Source of the DNA: Deltaproteobacteria bacterium RIFOXYA12_FULL_58_15 | Lineage (GTDB): Bacteria; Myxococcota; XYA12-FULL-58-9 | NCBI GenBank assembly: GCA_001798605.1 | Contig: MGST01000236.1 | Span: forward strand, 4,742 to 53,396 | Length of the DNA stretch: 48,655 nt | Reading direction: 5' to 3' | In this document: piece by piece, positions 8,380 to 17,533 of the stretch | Layout of the letters: each line of letters begins with the position of its first letter | Numbering within the stretch: the stretch's first letter is position 1 | Notes under the pieces: model-generated | Database searches by the model: none | Told to the model about the DNA's origin: nothing | Seen by the model: the letters and a program-made list of their open reading frames with translations, nothing else | Made by a program: the position numbers and the translations under genes

Positions 8380-8683
8380 CGAACGGCACGGCACTTTCCA
8401 GGATCGCCTTGCGGCGGATCCAGTTGGCGCTGCGCTCGATGGCACGCTTGCTCACGAGGTCTACCTCGCGGCCGAGGAGGGTACACAGCTCCAACCGCAT
8501 GGCCTCGTGGTCGAACAAGCTCCAGCCCGCATCGGGCTCGAAGTCCACCAGGATGTCGATGTCGCTGTCGGGCCGGAAGTCGGGACGCAGCACCGAGCCA
8601 AACAGCTCCAGGCCGCGCACCTTCCAGCGCCGGCAAAAAGCCGCGAGCGTCGGGCGGTCGATGTTCAGGTTGGGCGGGACCAT
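8369..8683 (-). CDS. mntA: MntA-like nucleotidyltransferase antitoxin
   Basis: 104 residues from ATG 8683. It is a minimal nucleotidyltransferase with the GSX10DXD signature 'GSVLRPDFRPDSDID' and a third acidic strand 'REVDLVS', so the catalytic Asp triad is intact. In characterised systems MntA transfers AMP to a Tyr in the HepT active-site motif and blocks its RNase activity. The basic first segment 'FCRRWKVRGLELFG' matches this family. No strong ribosome site is visible upstream. It is the first gene of the leftward unit mntA-hepT-membrane protein. Confidence 0.9.
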   Translation of the reverse strand: MVPPNLNIDRPTLAAFCRRWKVRGLELFGSVLRPDFRPDSDIDILVDFEPDAGWSLFDHEAMRLELCTLLGREVDLVSKRAIERSANWIRRKAILESAVPFDVA

Positions 8684-8927
8684 ACAGACAATGTACCGAC
8701 TCGGGCTCAGAAAGTGAAGTCGTTGGCGCGTGTTCGTGTCGCGCCGCTCGTGCCGCTATCGTGTCCTGGAGCGTCCTGGAGCCACCCACCAGCATCTTGC
8801 CATCAATCTCGGGGGAGGATCGGTTTGCTCGCGGGCGCAACCAAGCAACCGCAGGGCGGTCGTCTAGCGGGATAGATACACGAGCGGTGTGGTGTCTTTC
8901 GCGTTCGTTGTGCTACTCCTTCGCATC
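8684..8927. other. Intergenic gap with 10-bp tandem duplication
   Basis: No convincing gene is seen in these 244 bases, which separate the divergent mntA and a rightward membrane protein gene. A perfect tandem pair GTCCTGGAGC lies at 8763-8782. A leftward frame here is open but has no family features. Confidence 0.5.
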
Positions 8928-9233
8928 ATGAGTCTAAATGACAATGGACCGCTCCACGAACTCGACGACGGAAACGACGGAAACCACCCATCCTTCCAGC
9001 CTTGGTATGCTCGATATGGCTGGTTTCTCTTGGGCGCATTGTGCATATGCGTTGCTGTTCTTGTTGGCTTCGTAGGCATGTTGGTCGGCATCGACGAGTC
9101 TTTTGCCGCAAGGTCGTTTTACAAAGTCGCTTTTGGATTCTTCCTTGCTGCGCTTCTGGGATTCGCAATCGGCACTGTTCGCGCCTTCACGAAAAGTATG
9201 GTTCGAGACAAGCACAAGACGCCGATGATGTAG
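8928..9233 (+). CDS. Small membrane protein, two transmembrane helices
   Basis: 101 residues from ATG 8928 (MSLNDNGPLHELDDG), chosen over an upstream GTG at 8889 because the polar start is more typical of a cytosolic N-tail. Helices are 'GWFLLGALCICVAVLVGFVG' and 'VAFGFFLAALLGFAIGTV', with a short acidic loop and a basic C-tail. The function is unknown. The last four codons and the stop lie inside the first copy of a 59-bp repeat whose other copy is the 3' end of the gene at 10202-12793. Confidence 0.55.
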   Translation: MSLNDNGPLHELDDGNDGNHPSFQPWYARYGWFLLGALCICVAVLVGFVGMLVGIDESFAARSFYKVAFGFFLAALLGFAIGTVRAFTKSMVRDKHKTPMM

Positions 9234-9279
9234 GCGTACAACCCGGTGCCACCATAGACCCAGATGAGGTCGTCGGTGA
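9221..9279. repeat. 59-bp direct repeat, left copy
   Basis: Matches 10208-10266 at 57 of 59 positions. The right copy encodes the end of the helix-hairpin-helix lipoprotein on the minus strand, so this copy is a displaced fragment of that coding sequence. The two copies bracket the diguanylate cyclase gene. Confidence 0.9.
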
Positions 9280-9329
9280 CGAGTCAGGAATCAGGGCCCC
9301 ATCATGAAATGAAGAATAGGAATCATGCG

Positions 9330-10118
9330 ATGAAGTTCGATAGCACCGAATTCGACCTCGACAGACGTTCGCGCAGCAGACGCCATCAAAGGAGACGCGT
9401 CGCTCAGCTGGTACTTCTGGCAGTGGCTGCGGATGTCATCGTGCTTTTGGTGGAGGTCGCCGCCGGTCTCGAGCCGTTGGCGGACTTCCAACATAGCCCG
9501 GTGATCTATGTGCACGCGTTTGTGGTCACGATCGGCACATTTGGCGTCTTTGGGGCTGTTTTGGGCTCTCGCGAGGCAATGCTGGAAGAGATGGCGTATC
9601 GGGATTCCTTAACCGGGTTGCTCAACTCACGATTCTTCCACGCGCGGCTGCGAGAAGAGATCGCGTCTGCCAGAAGGCACGAAAGACCAACCTCACTGGT
9701 GCTCCTCGATATTGACCATTTCAAGAAGGTAAACGACGAGCACGGGCATCCGGTTGGCAACCGGCTACTTGAGTTCATCGGTCAGGCGATCCAGTCAGTT
9801 CTCCGCGAAGGAGAGATAGCCGCTCGGGTGGGGGGTGAGGAGTTTGCCCTGCTGTTGCCAGGAGCGACGGCTGGCGATGCCGCCATAGCCGCCGAGCGTT
9901 TTCGCGTGGCGATGGGCCAAGTCACCGTGAACATCAACAACGACCGGACACTCGCCGTGACAGTCTCCGCCGGTGTGGCGTGTGCAAACCCGGATGGTGT
10001 CCAAGATGGAACCGAGATCTACAATCTCGCAGATAGAGCGCTCTACGCAGCCAAGGAGCAGGGTCGTAACAGGGTGGTGAATTGGATGGCCGGCAAGGAG
10101 ACCACTGCCCGACCATAG
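9330..10118 (+). CDS. Membrane-bound diguanylate cyclase (GGDEF domain)
   Basis: 262 residues from ATG 9330, which has AGGAA 8 bases upstream; ATG 9309 is an alternative. Two N-terminal membrane helices (~residues 26-46 and 57-80) are followed by a GGDEF domain with 'DSLTGLLNSRFF' and 'LDIDHFKKVND'. The signature is intact as VGGEEF, so cyclic di-GMP synthesis from two GTP molecules is expected. The allosteric inhibitory site RxxD is changed to RxxE (REGE), so product inhibition may be weaker. There is no sensory domain beyond the short membrane region. The gene sits between two direct repeats of 59 bp. Confidence 0.9.
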   Translation: MKFDSTEFDLDRRSRSRRHQRRRVAQLVLLAVAADVIVLLVEVAAGLEPLADFQHSPVIYVHAFVVTIGTFGVFGAVLGSREAMLEEMAYRDSLTGLLNSRFFHARLREEIASARRHERPTSLVLLDIDHFKKVNDEHGHPVGNRLLEFIGQAIQSVLREGEIAARVGGEEFALLLPGATAGDAAIAAERFRVAMGQVTVNINNDRTLAVTVSAGVACANPDGVQDGTEIYNLADRALYAAKEQGRNRVVNWMAGKETTARP

Positions 10119-10201
10119 GTGGCATGAATACCACGGCTCCACTTGCCCAGGTCATGGTCACAACCGAACTGAAAGAAAACCATGTCCGGAGGCCGAGTGA
10201 C

Positions 10202-12793
10202 TCACTCGCCGATGGTGTAGGCGTACAACCCGGTGCCACCATAGACCCAGACGAGGTCGTCGGTGAGGGAAACACCGCGCAATGCCGATCCCGCGAGGGT
10301 GCCGGTGCCATTGGGGACCACCGTATCGGCGACCAGGCGTGGGGCTGAAGGGATCTCGAGGTCGACCAGCTTCAGGGTTCTATCGCTGCCCTGGGGGACG
10401 CTGGCGAGCAGAGTCCCGCGCAGATCGACGGTCGAGGCATCAATCCCACGCCACACAGGGTAGGCCACTGGGTTGGTCGGGATGGCCGCGTCAAAAACAA
10501 AGAGGCCGGCGCTGGCACTCACCACCACCAGGCCCGCTGCGTTGGTCGCCATAGCCTGACCGTTCGGCAGTGTGAAGGTCTGGCGCAGCGTCGGTTGGTT
10601 GCCGTTGCCGAGATCGAAGACATCGAGGTGCTCACCGAGCACCCACAACCCATCGCCCACCACCGCCAAGGCCCGGGGGAAGGTAATCGCCAGGTGGCCC
10701 TTCTTCGGCAGGTCCGGGGTAGCCAGGTCGTAGATGTCCACCCCATTATACCACTCGGCGGTGATCAGCAGGTCGCCAGCGATCACCGCGTCGTAGACAC
10801 AGCCCACCGCGGTTCCCGCGGCGGCGGGAAGCGTGAGGGTCGGTACCAGTTCGTTGACCGGGTTGGCGTAAAGCGCGGTGCCGCTGCGGCACCCGGCGAC
10901 AACGGTATACTGAGAATATACACGAATGCCGCCGGCGACCTGGGTGGTGGCCGTGGTGCGGCTCAGGACGGCGGGCACCGCCGGAGCGCTGACATCGAGC
11001 AACAGGCGTTCGCCCACCCCGGTGGCCAACGAATTGGCACCGTTCGGGGTAAAGCGCGACACGGACGTTCCGAGGTAACCGGTCGCCGTCAGGGAAAATG
11101 CGTTTTCATCGGTGACCCCGTCGCAGTCGTTATCGAGGCCATCGGCCGGATCGTCGCTCAGTTGGGCCACGTCGCCCGTGCACGGGTCCCAGTCGACGCC
11201 GGTGCAGGTCTCGGTGCCGATCTCGCAAACGCCGACGTCAATACCGCAGGTCCGGGCCCAACCGGGCGCGCAACCGAGTACGCGGAACTCGCTGGTATCC
11301 ACCAGGCGCAACCACGGTCCGGTGGTATCGGACTCGACGCGGACGTGGACCAGTTCGACGAGGTCGCCCTCGGCAAGAGCCGGGGGATCGGCGCAGTCGC
11401 CGATGGCGGGGTTGCACAAAAAAATGCGGAGGGACACCGCGGCGGACCCTTGGTCGCTGTCGCGCAGATTGCCCACCGTATGGGCGGTGGTGCTCGTGAT
11501 CGCCGTCCCGGGGGTGAGCAGCACGGTATTGAAGGAGACAAAGCCGCCGGTGAGTGCGTCGAGGTTGGCCAGCAGGTCCAGGACGGTGATCGCCGTTGTC
11601 ATGGGTCCTGGGCCTTGCCAGAGTCTGGCCTGGACGAGGGTCACGAGGTTGGTCAGCGCCGCCGTTCCCACGCCGGGGGCAGCGGCTACCAACGCGAGGC
11701 TCGCCCACGGGCGTCCTCCGAGCAGGGTCTCGGTAAGGGCCTGGTCGAGGCCTACGTCGGCACGGAGCTGGGCTCGGGAAGCAGTGTTGACCACCGCGAG
11801 CGCGGTCTGTGCTTCGTTCTGCGTGAAGGTTACGCCATCGTAGGTGAAGGTGGTTTCAGGCGTCGTCGTGTCGCAGTCGCAGGTGGCCGCCGGCAGGGTG
11901 CACCAGGTCGTGGCGACCTCGTCCCGCAGGTTGGTCAGAACGGTGGCACCGACGTTGGAGACGGCCCCAAGGGCGGGGAGGTCGGCCAAAGGCCGGGCCG
12001 CGATGATCCGACCGGCGAGGGTGGGGCCGATGCCGGTGATCGTGTCCAGCACTGCGCTCGCACCGTGGTTGGCCAGATCGAGCACCGCGTTGGCCTGGGC
12101 ATCGGAGAACACGACGCTCTCGAAGGTTCCCCCGAGGGCGGCGCAGCCGCTGGAGTAGGAAGCCGCAAAGGCCTTGAGGGCTTGGAGGGCACCAGCGCCG
12201 ACATAAGGTGCCGCGGCGATGGCGGCCAGGTTCGCCAGCGGATCGGCGGCGTCAAAGGGTCGCGCGGTGACGATGGCGGCCGCGGCGCGGGCGTCGAGGC
12301 CAACCTCGTCGTCGAGGGTCGCAAGGGACGCCCGGTTGCACAGGACGATGACCTGCGCGACCTCGGTGGCGGTAAACGCCACTTCATCAAAGTAACCGAC
12401 GATGGGATCCGCGCCAGCGATGTAACCGTGGGCCTGGGCGTAGCTGAGCAGGCGGGTCAGGCAGGCATCGCCGACGTAGGGTACCGCGTCGAGCTCATCG
12501 AGATTCGTGAATGGTCGGTCGTCCCCGTTGCCGCAGGCCCCGTCGCTCCCATCGCGGTGGGCGACAATGGCGGCGGCGGCGCGGGCGTCCAGGGCCGCGT
12601 CGACATCGAGGGTCACCAGTCCAACACCGCAGTCGTTGACCAGTGCGAGCACGCCGTCGATCTCCTCGGAGGTGAGGATCAGGCTTACCGCGGCGTTGCG
12701 TTCGTCGCCGAACAACGGCGTGGGCGCCCCCGTCGTACACCCGGTCCCGAAGAGGCAGAATAACGTAACAGAACGAATGCAAAAGAGATTCAT
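10202..12793 (-). CDS. Helix-hairpin-helix/LVIVD-type propeller lipoprotein
   Basis: 863 residues from ATG 12793. The N-terminus MNLFCIRSVTLFCLFGTGC ends in a lipobox-like GTGC. Residues ~35-395 hold four diverged ComEA-like helix-hairpin-helix units ('LDARAAAAIVAHR', 'ITGIGPTLAGRIIAARP', 'AAPGVGTAALTNL'). These motifs bind DNA backbone in ComEA, although here they could be scaffolding. A middle ~400-500 OB-like region precedes a MopE-type metal-binding motif 'DGLDNDCDGVTDEN' (~546-560). The last 300 residues form LVIVD-like blades (e.g. 'GVDIYDLATPDLPKKG'), suggesting a beta-propeller. The product is probably exported and surface-exposed. Its last ~20 codons are duplicated at 9221-9279. Confidence 0.85.
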   Translation of the reverse strand: MNLFCIRSVTLFCLFGTGCTTGAPTPLFGDERNAAVSLILTSEEIDGVLALVNDCGVGLVTLDVDAALDARAAAAIVAHRDGSDGACGNGDDRPFTNLDELDAVPYVGDACLTRLLSYAQAHGYIAGADPIVGYFDEVAFTATEVAQVIVLCNRASLATLDDEVGLDARAAAAIVTARPFDAADPLANLAAIAAAPYVGAGALQALKAFAASYSSGCAALGGTFESVVFSDAQANAVLDLANHGASAVLDTITGIGPTLAGRIIAARPLADLPALGAVSNVGATVLTNLRDEVATTWCTLPAATCDCDTTTPETTFTYDGVTFTQNEAQTALAVVNTASRAQLRADVGLDQALTETLLGGRPWASLALVAAAPGVGTAALTNLVTLVQARLWQGPGPMTTAITVLDLLANLDALTGGFVSFNTVLLTPGTAITSTTAHTVGNLRDSDQGSAAVSLRIFLCNPAIGDCADPPALAEGDLVELVHVRVESDTTGPWLRLVDTSEFRVLGCAPGWARTCGIDVGVCEIGTETCTGVDWDPCTGDVAQLSDDPADGLDNDCDGVTDENAFSLTATGYLGTSVSRFTPNGANSLATGVGERLLLDVSAPAVPAVLSRTTATTQVAGGIRVYSQYTVVAGCRSGTALYANPVNELVPTLTLPAAAGTAVGCVYDAVIAGDLLITAEWYNGVDIYDLATPDLPKKGHLAITFPRALAVVGDGLWVLGEHLDVFDLGNGNQPTLRQTFTLPNGQAMATNAAGLVVVSASAGLFVFDAAIPTNPVAYPVWRGIDASTVDLRGTLLASVPQGSDRTLKLVDLEIPSAPRLVADTVVPNGTGTLAGSALRGVSLTDDLVWVYGGTGLYAYTIGE
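10208..10266. repeat. 59-bp direct repeat, right copy
   Basis: The coding, presumably ancestral, copy of the repeat described at 9221-9279. It encodes the C-terminal ~20 residues (ending GLYAYTIGE) of the lipoprotein gene. The unit-to-unit distance is 987 bp. Confidence 0.9.
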
Positions 12794-13067
12794 TGCGTCT
12801 CCGAGACGGCTACCAAGCGCCGAACCTTTTTTCCTCCCAGATTATCGGTGAGGGTGGGCCATGGGTTGCCAATACCATACCAAACTCATAAATTCCGCTT
12901 GCCCCTCATGCGGACCTCTCCAAGCGGTCCTCGCCCTTGGTAACGAAATCGGTTGTAGACACGGAGATGGTCATGATGTCACCTCGTCAACATGGGTCGA
13001 GGCTTGAGCCCATCGACGGGCCGCACGATTGAGTGTCCACACAACCGTTCCCGGCGAAAGACTAAGC

Positions 13068-13802
13068 TCACGGGCAGGAACCGTTTGTGCCCCAAAATTC
13101 CCAGGTGATTTCGTATGTGAAGGTGCTGCGATCTTGGTTTTGGTTGTAGGAGATGTCGAGGCTGTGCACCACCAACCGGACCTCCGACAGTGTTGAACCC
13201 ACCAAATCCGGCGACTCATGTAGCTGCATGGACTCGTATCCGCCGTAACTTGTGAAACCCGGTGCTCCATTTAGACCGAAGCCATAGTCAATCACCTCAT
13301 CAATGCCATCGGTCATACAAGATGAAAAATTGGGAAAATCGGCCTGGTTTGAGCCAGTGAGACTCGTGGTGCCGCTCCAGCCAACAGGGAACAGTACCTC
13401 TTCACCAATGGAGGCAGGAGCTTGCGGACAATTGGTATTCAACAGATTGTCGTCATCGTAACGCAGGTGAAAAGAAACCGTTCTGTCCGTGTAATCGCCG
13501 GGTCGGGTTGTTCCTGTCTGTGAATGGTCGAACTCCATGAGCAATACGGATGGACAATGGGAAAAATTGTCTCCGAGCGAATGGTCGTCACCACTGGGAC
13601 CAGCATCGCCCGCAGCGAATCCGTTGTCCCCGCCAGTTGTCGTCTGTCTGTCTGAGTCGGTATTTGGAGCGAACAGAATCGGGCTGCGGGCCAGGCAAGC
13701 CTGCAACGCGAACCCTACGCACAACAAAAAGCAGGCGGTCGACACAGCCAACCCCATCCCCGCAACAAATCGTCTCTGGCGGATCTGTCTGTGCCCGTGC
13801 AT
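13068..13802 (-). CDS. Hypothetical lipoprotein
   Basis: 244 residues from ATG 13802. A basic N-terminus (MHGHRQIRQRRFVAG) precedes a hydrophobic stretch ending FALQAC, a good lipobox, so it should be an envelope lipoprotein. The mature part starts with a Gly/Asp/Ser-rich linker and continues with a beta-strand-rich region containing only a few Cys residues ('FSHCPSVLL', 'NTNCPQAP', 'FSSCMTD', final 'NGSCP'), which probably form disulfides. I recognise no family. The 274 bases between it and the next leftward gene (12794-13067) show no gene. Confidence 0.7.
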   Translation of the reverse strand: MHGHRQIRQRRFVAGMGLAVSTACFLLCVGFALQACLARSPILFAPNTDSDRQTTTGGDNGFAAGDAGPSGDDHSLGDNFSHCPSVLLMEFDHSQTGTTRPGDYTDRTVSFHLRYDDDNLLNTNCPQAPASIGEEVLFPVGWSGTTSLTGSNQADFPNFSSCMTDGIDEVIDYGFGLNGAPGFTSYGGYESMQLHESPDLVGSTLSEVRLVVHSLDISYNQNQDRSTFTYEITWEFWGTNGSCP

Positions 13803-13886
13803 GGCAAATAGGATAACAGGAATTGATAGGCCCTGTCTTCGTCACGACCAGCCCATTCCAGCCTATTCCATTCCATTTACTCCGTC

Positions 13887-14007
13887 ATGGGTGACGGCCA
13901 GAAGATGATCGCCAAGCTGCTCGGCCACACCGCCACTGGGGCGACCGAGCGATTACACGTACGTCCAGGTCGAGCAAACAAAACCGCTCGTCGGACGAGG
14001 TGGATGA
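13887..14007 (+). pseudogene. Tyrosine recombinase (phage-type integrase) C-terminal relic, frameshifted
   Basis: A short frame reads 'KMIAKLLGHTATGATER', the hallmark LGHTxxxTTxRY region of tyrosine recombinases. One extra base near 13953 then shifts the frame; continuing in the next frame gives 'YTYVQVEQTKPLV' and a stop at 14005-14007. Restoring the frame yields 'TERYTYV', with the catalytic Tyr in the expected place. The rest of the enzyme is absent, so this is a decayed end of an integrase. Confidence 0.7.
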
Positions 14008-14112
14008 GGTTGATTGGCAACAGGCAGGGATTGCGGTCAGTCAGAGTCTCTCCGCGCAAAGGTCAGTCGCTGCGCCTTCCTTCGTTCACGTCACTTTGTC
14101 ATAATCTCCGCC

Positions 14113-17100
14113 ATGGTTCGAGAGCTTATAGGTGTATGGCTATGGGTCTGCGTTTCGTTGCTCCCATGCAGGGTCATGGCCCAAGACCTAATTGTGAACG
14201 GAGGGTTCGAGCAGGGTTTGGACTCGTGGACCGGGGCCTGCCCGGACCCCAGGATTGTCTGCGATGTCGTGGGCGATACCGCCATCGGGGGTTCCTCCTC
14301 CTTGCGAGTGGAGTTTCATGGAGAACAGGGAGATACGAATTTCTACCAGATTGGCCAACTCGTGGCCGTGCAGCCGGAAACAAGCTACCTGCTCTCCTAC
14401 TCCATCAAGAGTGCCGAACGCACGGACTCGTCGAGTGTCGCATATTCTCTTTTGACCTCCACAGAGGAGTCCATCGATTGTACCGGAAGCAATTGGTGCA
14501 ACCAATTCAGCGGGCCCCCACAGCCAGCCGGAACGCAGGGCTGGACGGCCTACCTGACGGTGATCCACACGACATGGGATACCGCTTTTGTACGCATCAC
14601 GCCTCGACAGACGGGTACCAACACGAGTGGAACATCCTGGTGGGATGGGATCTCCCTGATCGAGCTCTCGGCGGACAAGCAGAATACCACGTCGATCCAA
14701 ACGAACGGCATCCGCGTGACCGTGGACAGGGACACATCAGGCGGTATCCTCAGCATACGCGACGAAGCAAGCGGAACCGAGTTCATACAGTCAGGCCTGG
14801 TGGCCCCGCTTCTTTATCGCATCAACTACAAGGAAACCTATCAGACCACCGCGAAGTCGGTGGTCTCCAATCTCTTCGCCTCATGCTACGAGGAAACCGT
14901 CAGCGAAACCGAGTCCGAGGTGCGGCTGGTCATGACGGCCTGCCATGCGGATCTCGGTTTGGAAGTCCACGCAACCATTGTCGCCCACAAAGAAGACGAC
15001 AGCCTGCGCTTCCAAATCGCGGTCACCAACGCCGGAGACAAGATCATCCAATCGATCGACTACCCGGTTCTGGATCTGACGCCGCAGATAGGAAGCTCTT
15101 CGGCTGACGACTTCTTTCTCATGCCTTACCACACCGGCAATCTCTATCGTGACCTCGCATCGCTTCCGTCAACGGGACAACATTACGTTAACTCCAACCC
15201 CGGCGGGACCTCCATGCAGCTCATGGCCTACTATGACCGCGATGACACCACCCCGGGTCTATACATTCAGAGCGAGGACACCCAGGGGTACTTCAAACGT
15301 TTCGGTTTCGAGCGCATCGACTCCGGGGACGACGATGTCCTGCGGCTTTTTTACAGCAACCACATTGCAGAAGAACAAGGAGCGGATTTCCTGCTCCATT
15401 ATGACATTCGCCTGCAAACCTTTTGGGGTGATTGGTACGATGCCGCTGACATCTACAAGGCATGGGCCCTGCAGCAATGGTGGACCGCACACACACTCTT
15501 CGAGAGGCCTGACATTCCGAGCTTTCTCTTCGATGTCAATGTGGCCCATACCAACTTTTGGATGCCCATCGATGAGTGGTTTGTGATCAACGATTTCATG
15601 CGCCAGCAATACCTAACCGAACCCTATGCCCTGCCGCAATTCGACGGTGCTCTCTACGTCCCGGGGGGAATTTGGGGGAGACCCGACACGACCTGGTGTG
15701 GTGTTGACTGCTTCTATCCTTACGACGGTGTCGTGCCTCTCGACCCGCTCGAGGATGACCCGCTGTTGGCGCAGGTCGAGGCGCTGCATGCCATCGATGT
15801 CGACGCTTATCTTTGGCTTTCGGGCAACAAGTGGGACATCGTGGAGCATGACTCGGAGGGCGTTCTGTTGTTCGATGACTCGGTGGATTTTGAGGCGCTC
15901 GGTCGCGACCACGTGATCATCAAAGAGGACGGCAGCGAGTATCTCGTGTCCGACCGTTTCTGTCCCGAAGGAAACCAGCGCGAGTCCGCAATGATCGACA
16001 TTGGCACGGCCGACAACAATGTCATGGACGAGGTGATTGTCGACAACATCGTCCGCGGCCTGCGACGCAATGTCCGGTTGATGTCCCTCGACCAGATCGC
16101 CGGTGGCTATACCTTCGGCAACTGGCGACTGGGGACCGACCACCCAATCGGCCAAGGTCGGTGGCTACACGATCGCTTCGTTGAGCTGCTAATCGGCATT
16201 CAGGACGTCGTCGCGCAGGAGGGCAGAACCGGAGATTTCGCGCTCTCCATGGAAGAGACAAACGAGTTTCACATTCCATTCTTGCAGCTGCATATGATTC
16301 GACAGGCGCGTAACGGGGGATTTTCGGTCAGGGGGGTTGAAGACGGCTTCAGCGCCAACGTTCCCTTGTTCAGCTATGTGTACAGCCGATTCGCACTGGC
16401 GATGGATGAATACGGCTTCGTGTACGGCAGTTCGACGGACAACCCGATCAACCTTTGGTCTCTAGCAACGACTGTTCTCCAGGGGAATGTCCCGAACTTG
16501 GTCGTGTGGTGGGATGAGGCCTGGAACGAGGGCGATCCAGTGGTGTATGCGCCGACTTTCGAGTTTTTCAAAAAGCTCATCGCCAACGTGGATCAAAGCT
16601 TCCGTGGCGCCGAGATCCTGCACCCGCCGAAGGTCTCCGGACGCCCCCCCGCAGTGGTGACGCCAAACGCCGGTGGCCGCACGTACTCGATCAACTTCTT
16701 TCACGAGCCGCTGCAGCTTCAGATGTTCCGAAAACAAGACGGTGCACTGGCCCTGGTCCTCATCAGCCTCGTTGACGACCCCGAGGATATCAGCCTGGCA
16801 TTCACGCTCGAGGACTACGACAGCGCCTATACCCTTTTCGACCTCTACGAGAACCGCAATGGGGTCCGTCGACTGGTTGCCGGGGACATTCCGTTGCACA
16901 ATGGCTATCCGATGACGACCGACATGGCCTACAAGGATCTCGTCATCTTCGAGGCCGTTCCGAAATGCCCTACCGAGAGAGCGGATTGCAACACACAGGC
17001 CAACGACGGTTGCGAAGTTGATACGCAAATGGATGAAAAGCATTGTGGGGCCTGCGACGCGGCTTGTCCCGTGGCGAGCAACGCCATCGCTACGTGCGCA

Positions 17101-17367
17101 GGCGGCAACTGCAGCCTCGATTGTGCGGCCGGCTGGGAGAACGGCAACGGGGATTGGGATGACGGATGCGAGACCGCTCTGAAAGATGGGGATCGTGGCT
17201 CAATGGTTGGAGGTTGTTCTTGTGGTCAAGCCGGCAAACAAAGCGGCGCGGTCCTGTGGCTTTTGTTAGGGATGTTACTCTGCTTCGTACGCTCTGCGAG
17301 GGTGCCGCTAAGTCGATGGCATGTTTGCAAAGACGATAGTCCCACTTGCCCGGAACGTCGCGTTTGA
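14113..17367 (+). CDS. DUF6259-type glycosidase-like surface protein with MYXO-CTERM tail
   Basis: 1084 residues from ATG 14113, where a signal peptide begins (MVRELIGVWLWVCV..., likely cut after VMA-Q). Residues ~25-190 look like a CBM4/9-type carbohydrate-binding beta-sandwich ('LIVNGGFEQGLDSW'). A large central region (~250-940) with 'TPGLYIQSEDTQGYFK', 'VDAYLWLSGNKWDIV', 'EVIVDNIVRGLRRNVRLMSL' and 'SMEETNEF' resembles the DUF6259 family of TIM-barrel glycoside-hydrolase-like proteins. Residues ~960-1035 are a Cys-rich stigma/EGF-like module ('CGACDAACP'). The C-terminus has GGCSCGQAG, a hydrophobic helix and an Arg-containing tail, which is the MYXO-CTERM sorting signal processed by myxosortase. 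It is therefore expected to be displayed on the cell surface. The substrate is unknown. Confidence 0.8.
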   Translation: MVRELIGVWLWVCVSLLPCRVMAQDLIVNGGFEQGLDSWTGACPDPRIVCDVVGDTAIGGSSSLRVEFHGEQGDTNFYQIGQLVAVQPETSYLLSYSIKSAERTDSSSVAYSLLTSTEESIDCTGSNWCNQFSGPPQPAGTQGWTAYLTVIHTTWDTAFVRITPRQTGTNTSGTSWWDGISLIELSADKQNTTSIQTNGIRVTVDRDTSGGILSIRDEASGTEFIQSGLVAPLLYRINYKETYQTTAKSVVSNLFASCYEETVSETESEVRLVMTACHADLGLEVHATIVAHKEDDSLRFQIAVTNAGDKIIQSIDYPVLDLTPQIGSSSADDFFLMPYHTGNLYRDLASLPSTGQHYVNSNPGGTSMQLMAYYDRDDTTPGLYIQSEDTQGYFKRFGFERIDSGDDDVLRLFYSNHIAEEQGADFLLHYDIRLQTFWGDWYDAADIYKAWALQQWWTAHTLFERPDIPSFLFDVNVAHTNFWMPIDEWFVINDFMRQQYLTEPYALPQFDGALYVPGGIWGRPDTTWCGVDCFYPYDGVVPLDPLEDDPLLAQVEALHAIDVDAYLWLSGNKWDIVEHDSEGVLLFDDSVDFEALGRDHVIIKEDGSEYLVSDRFCPEGNQRESAMIDIGTADNNVMDEVIVDNIVRGLRRNVRLMSLDQIAGGYTFGNWRLGTDHPIGQGRWLHDRFVELLIGIQDVVAQEGRTGDFALSMEETNEFHIPFLQLHMIRQARNGGFSVRGVEDGFSANVPLFSYVYSRFALAMDEYGFVYGSSTDNPINLWSLATTVLQGNVPNLVVWWDEAWNEGDPVVYAPTFEFFKKLIANVDQSFRGAEILHPPKVSGRPPAVVTPNAGGRTYSINFFHEPLQLQMFRKQDGALALVLISLVDDPEDISLAFTLEDYDSAYTLFDLYENRNGVRRLVAGDIPLHNGYPMTTDMAYKDLVIFEAVPKCPTERADCNTQANDGCEVDTQMDEKHCGACDAACPVASNAIATCAGGNCSLDCAAGWENGNGDWDDGCETALKDGDRGSMVGGCSCGQAGKQSGAVLWLLLGMLLCFVRSARVPLSRWHVCKDDSPTCPERRV

Positions 17368-17533
17368 ACTCCCAACGTTTCGTTTCGTATCGTATCGTGC
17401 ATCTCCAGCAAGTGTGCTGACGTAAATGCGCAGCACGATTTGTCCAAAATAGCTGATGCGGTCGCGTACCTGGCGAACGATGTCGACATCTGCGGAGTCC
17501 GCAGGAGTCGGTCGGAGGCGGGAAAGCGAAAGA

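Noticed and set aside
10595-12763. Long rightward open frame of 722 codons
   Set aside because: It lies antisense to the high-GC helix-hairpin-helix lipoprotein gene and has the Gly/Arg-rich composition of an antisense shadow with no domains.
12971-13270. Leftward 99-codon frame
   Set aside because: It overlaps the lipoprotein gene at 13068-13802 in another frame and has no coding features.
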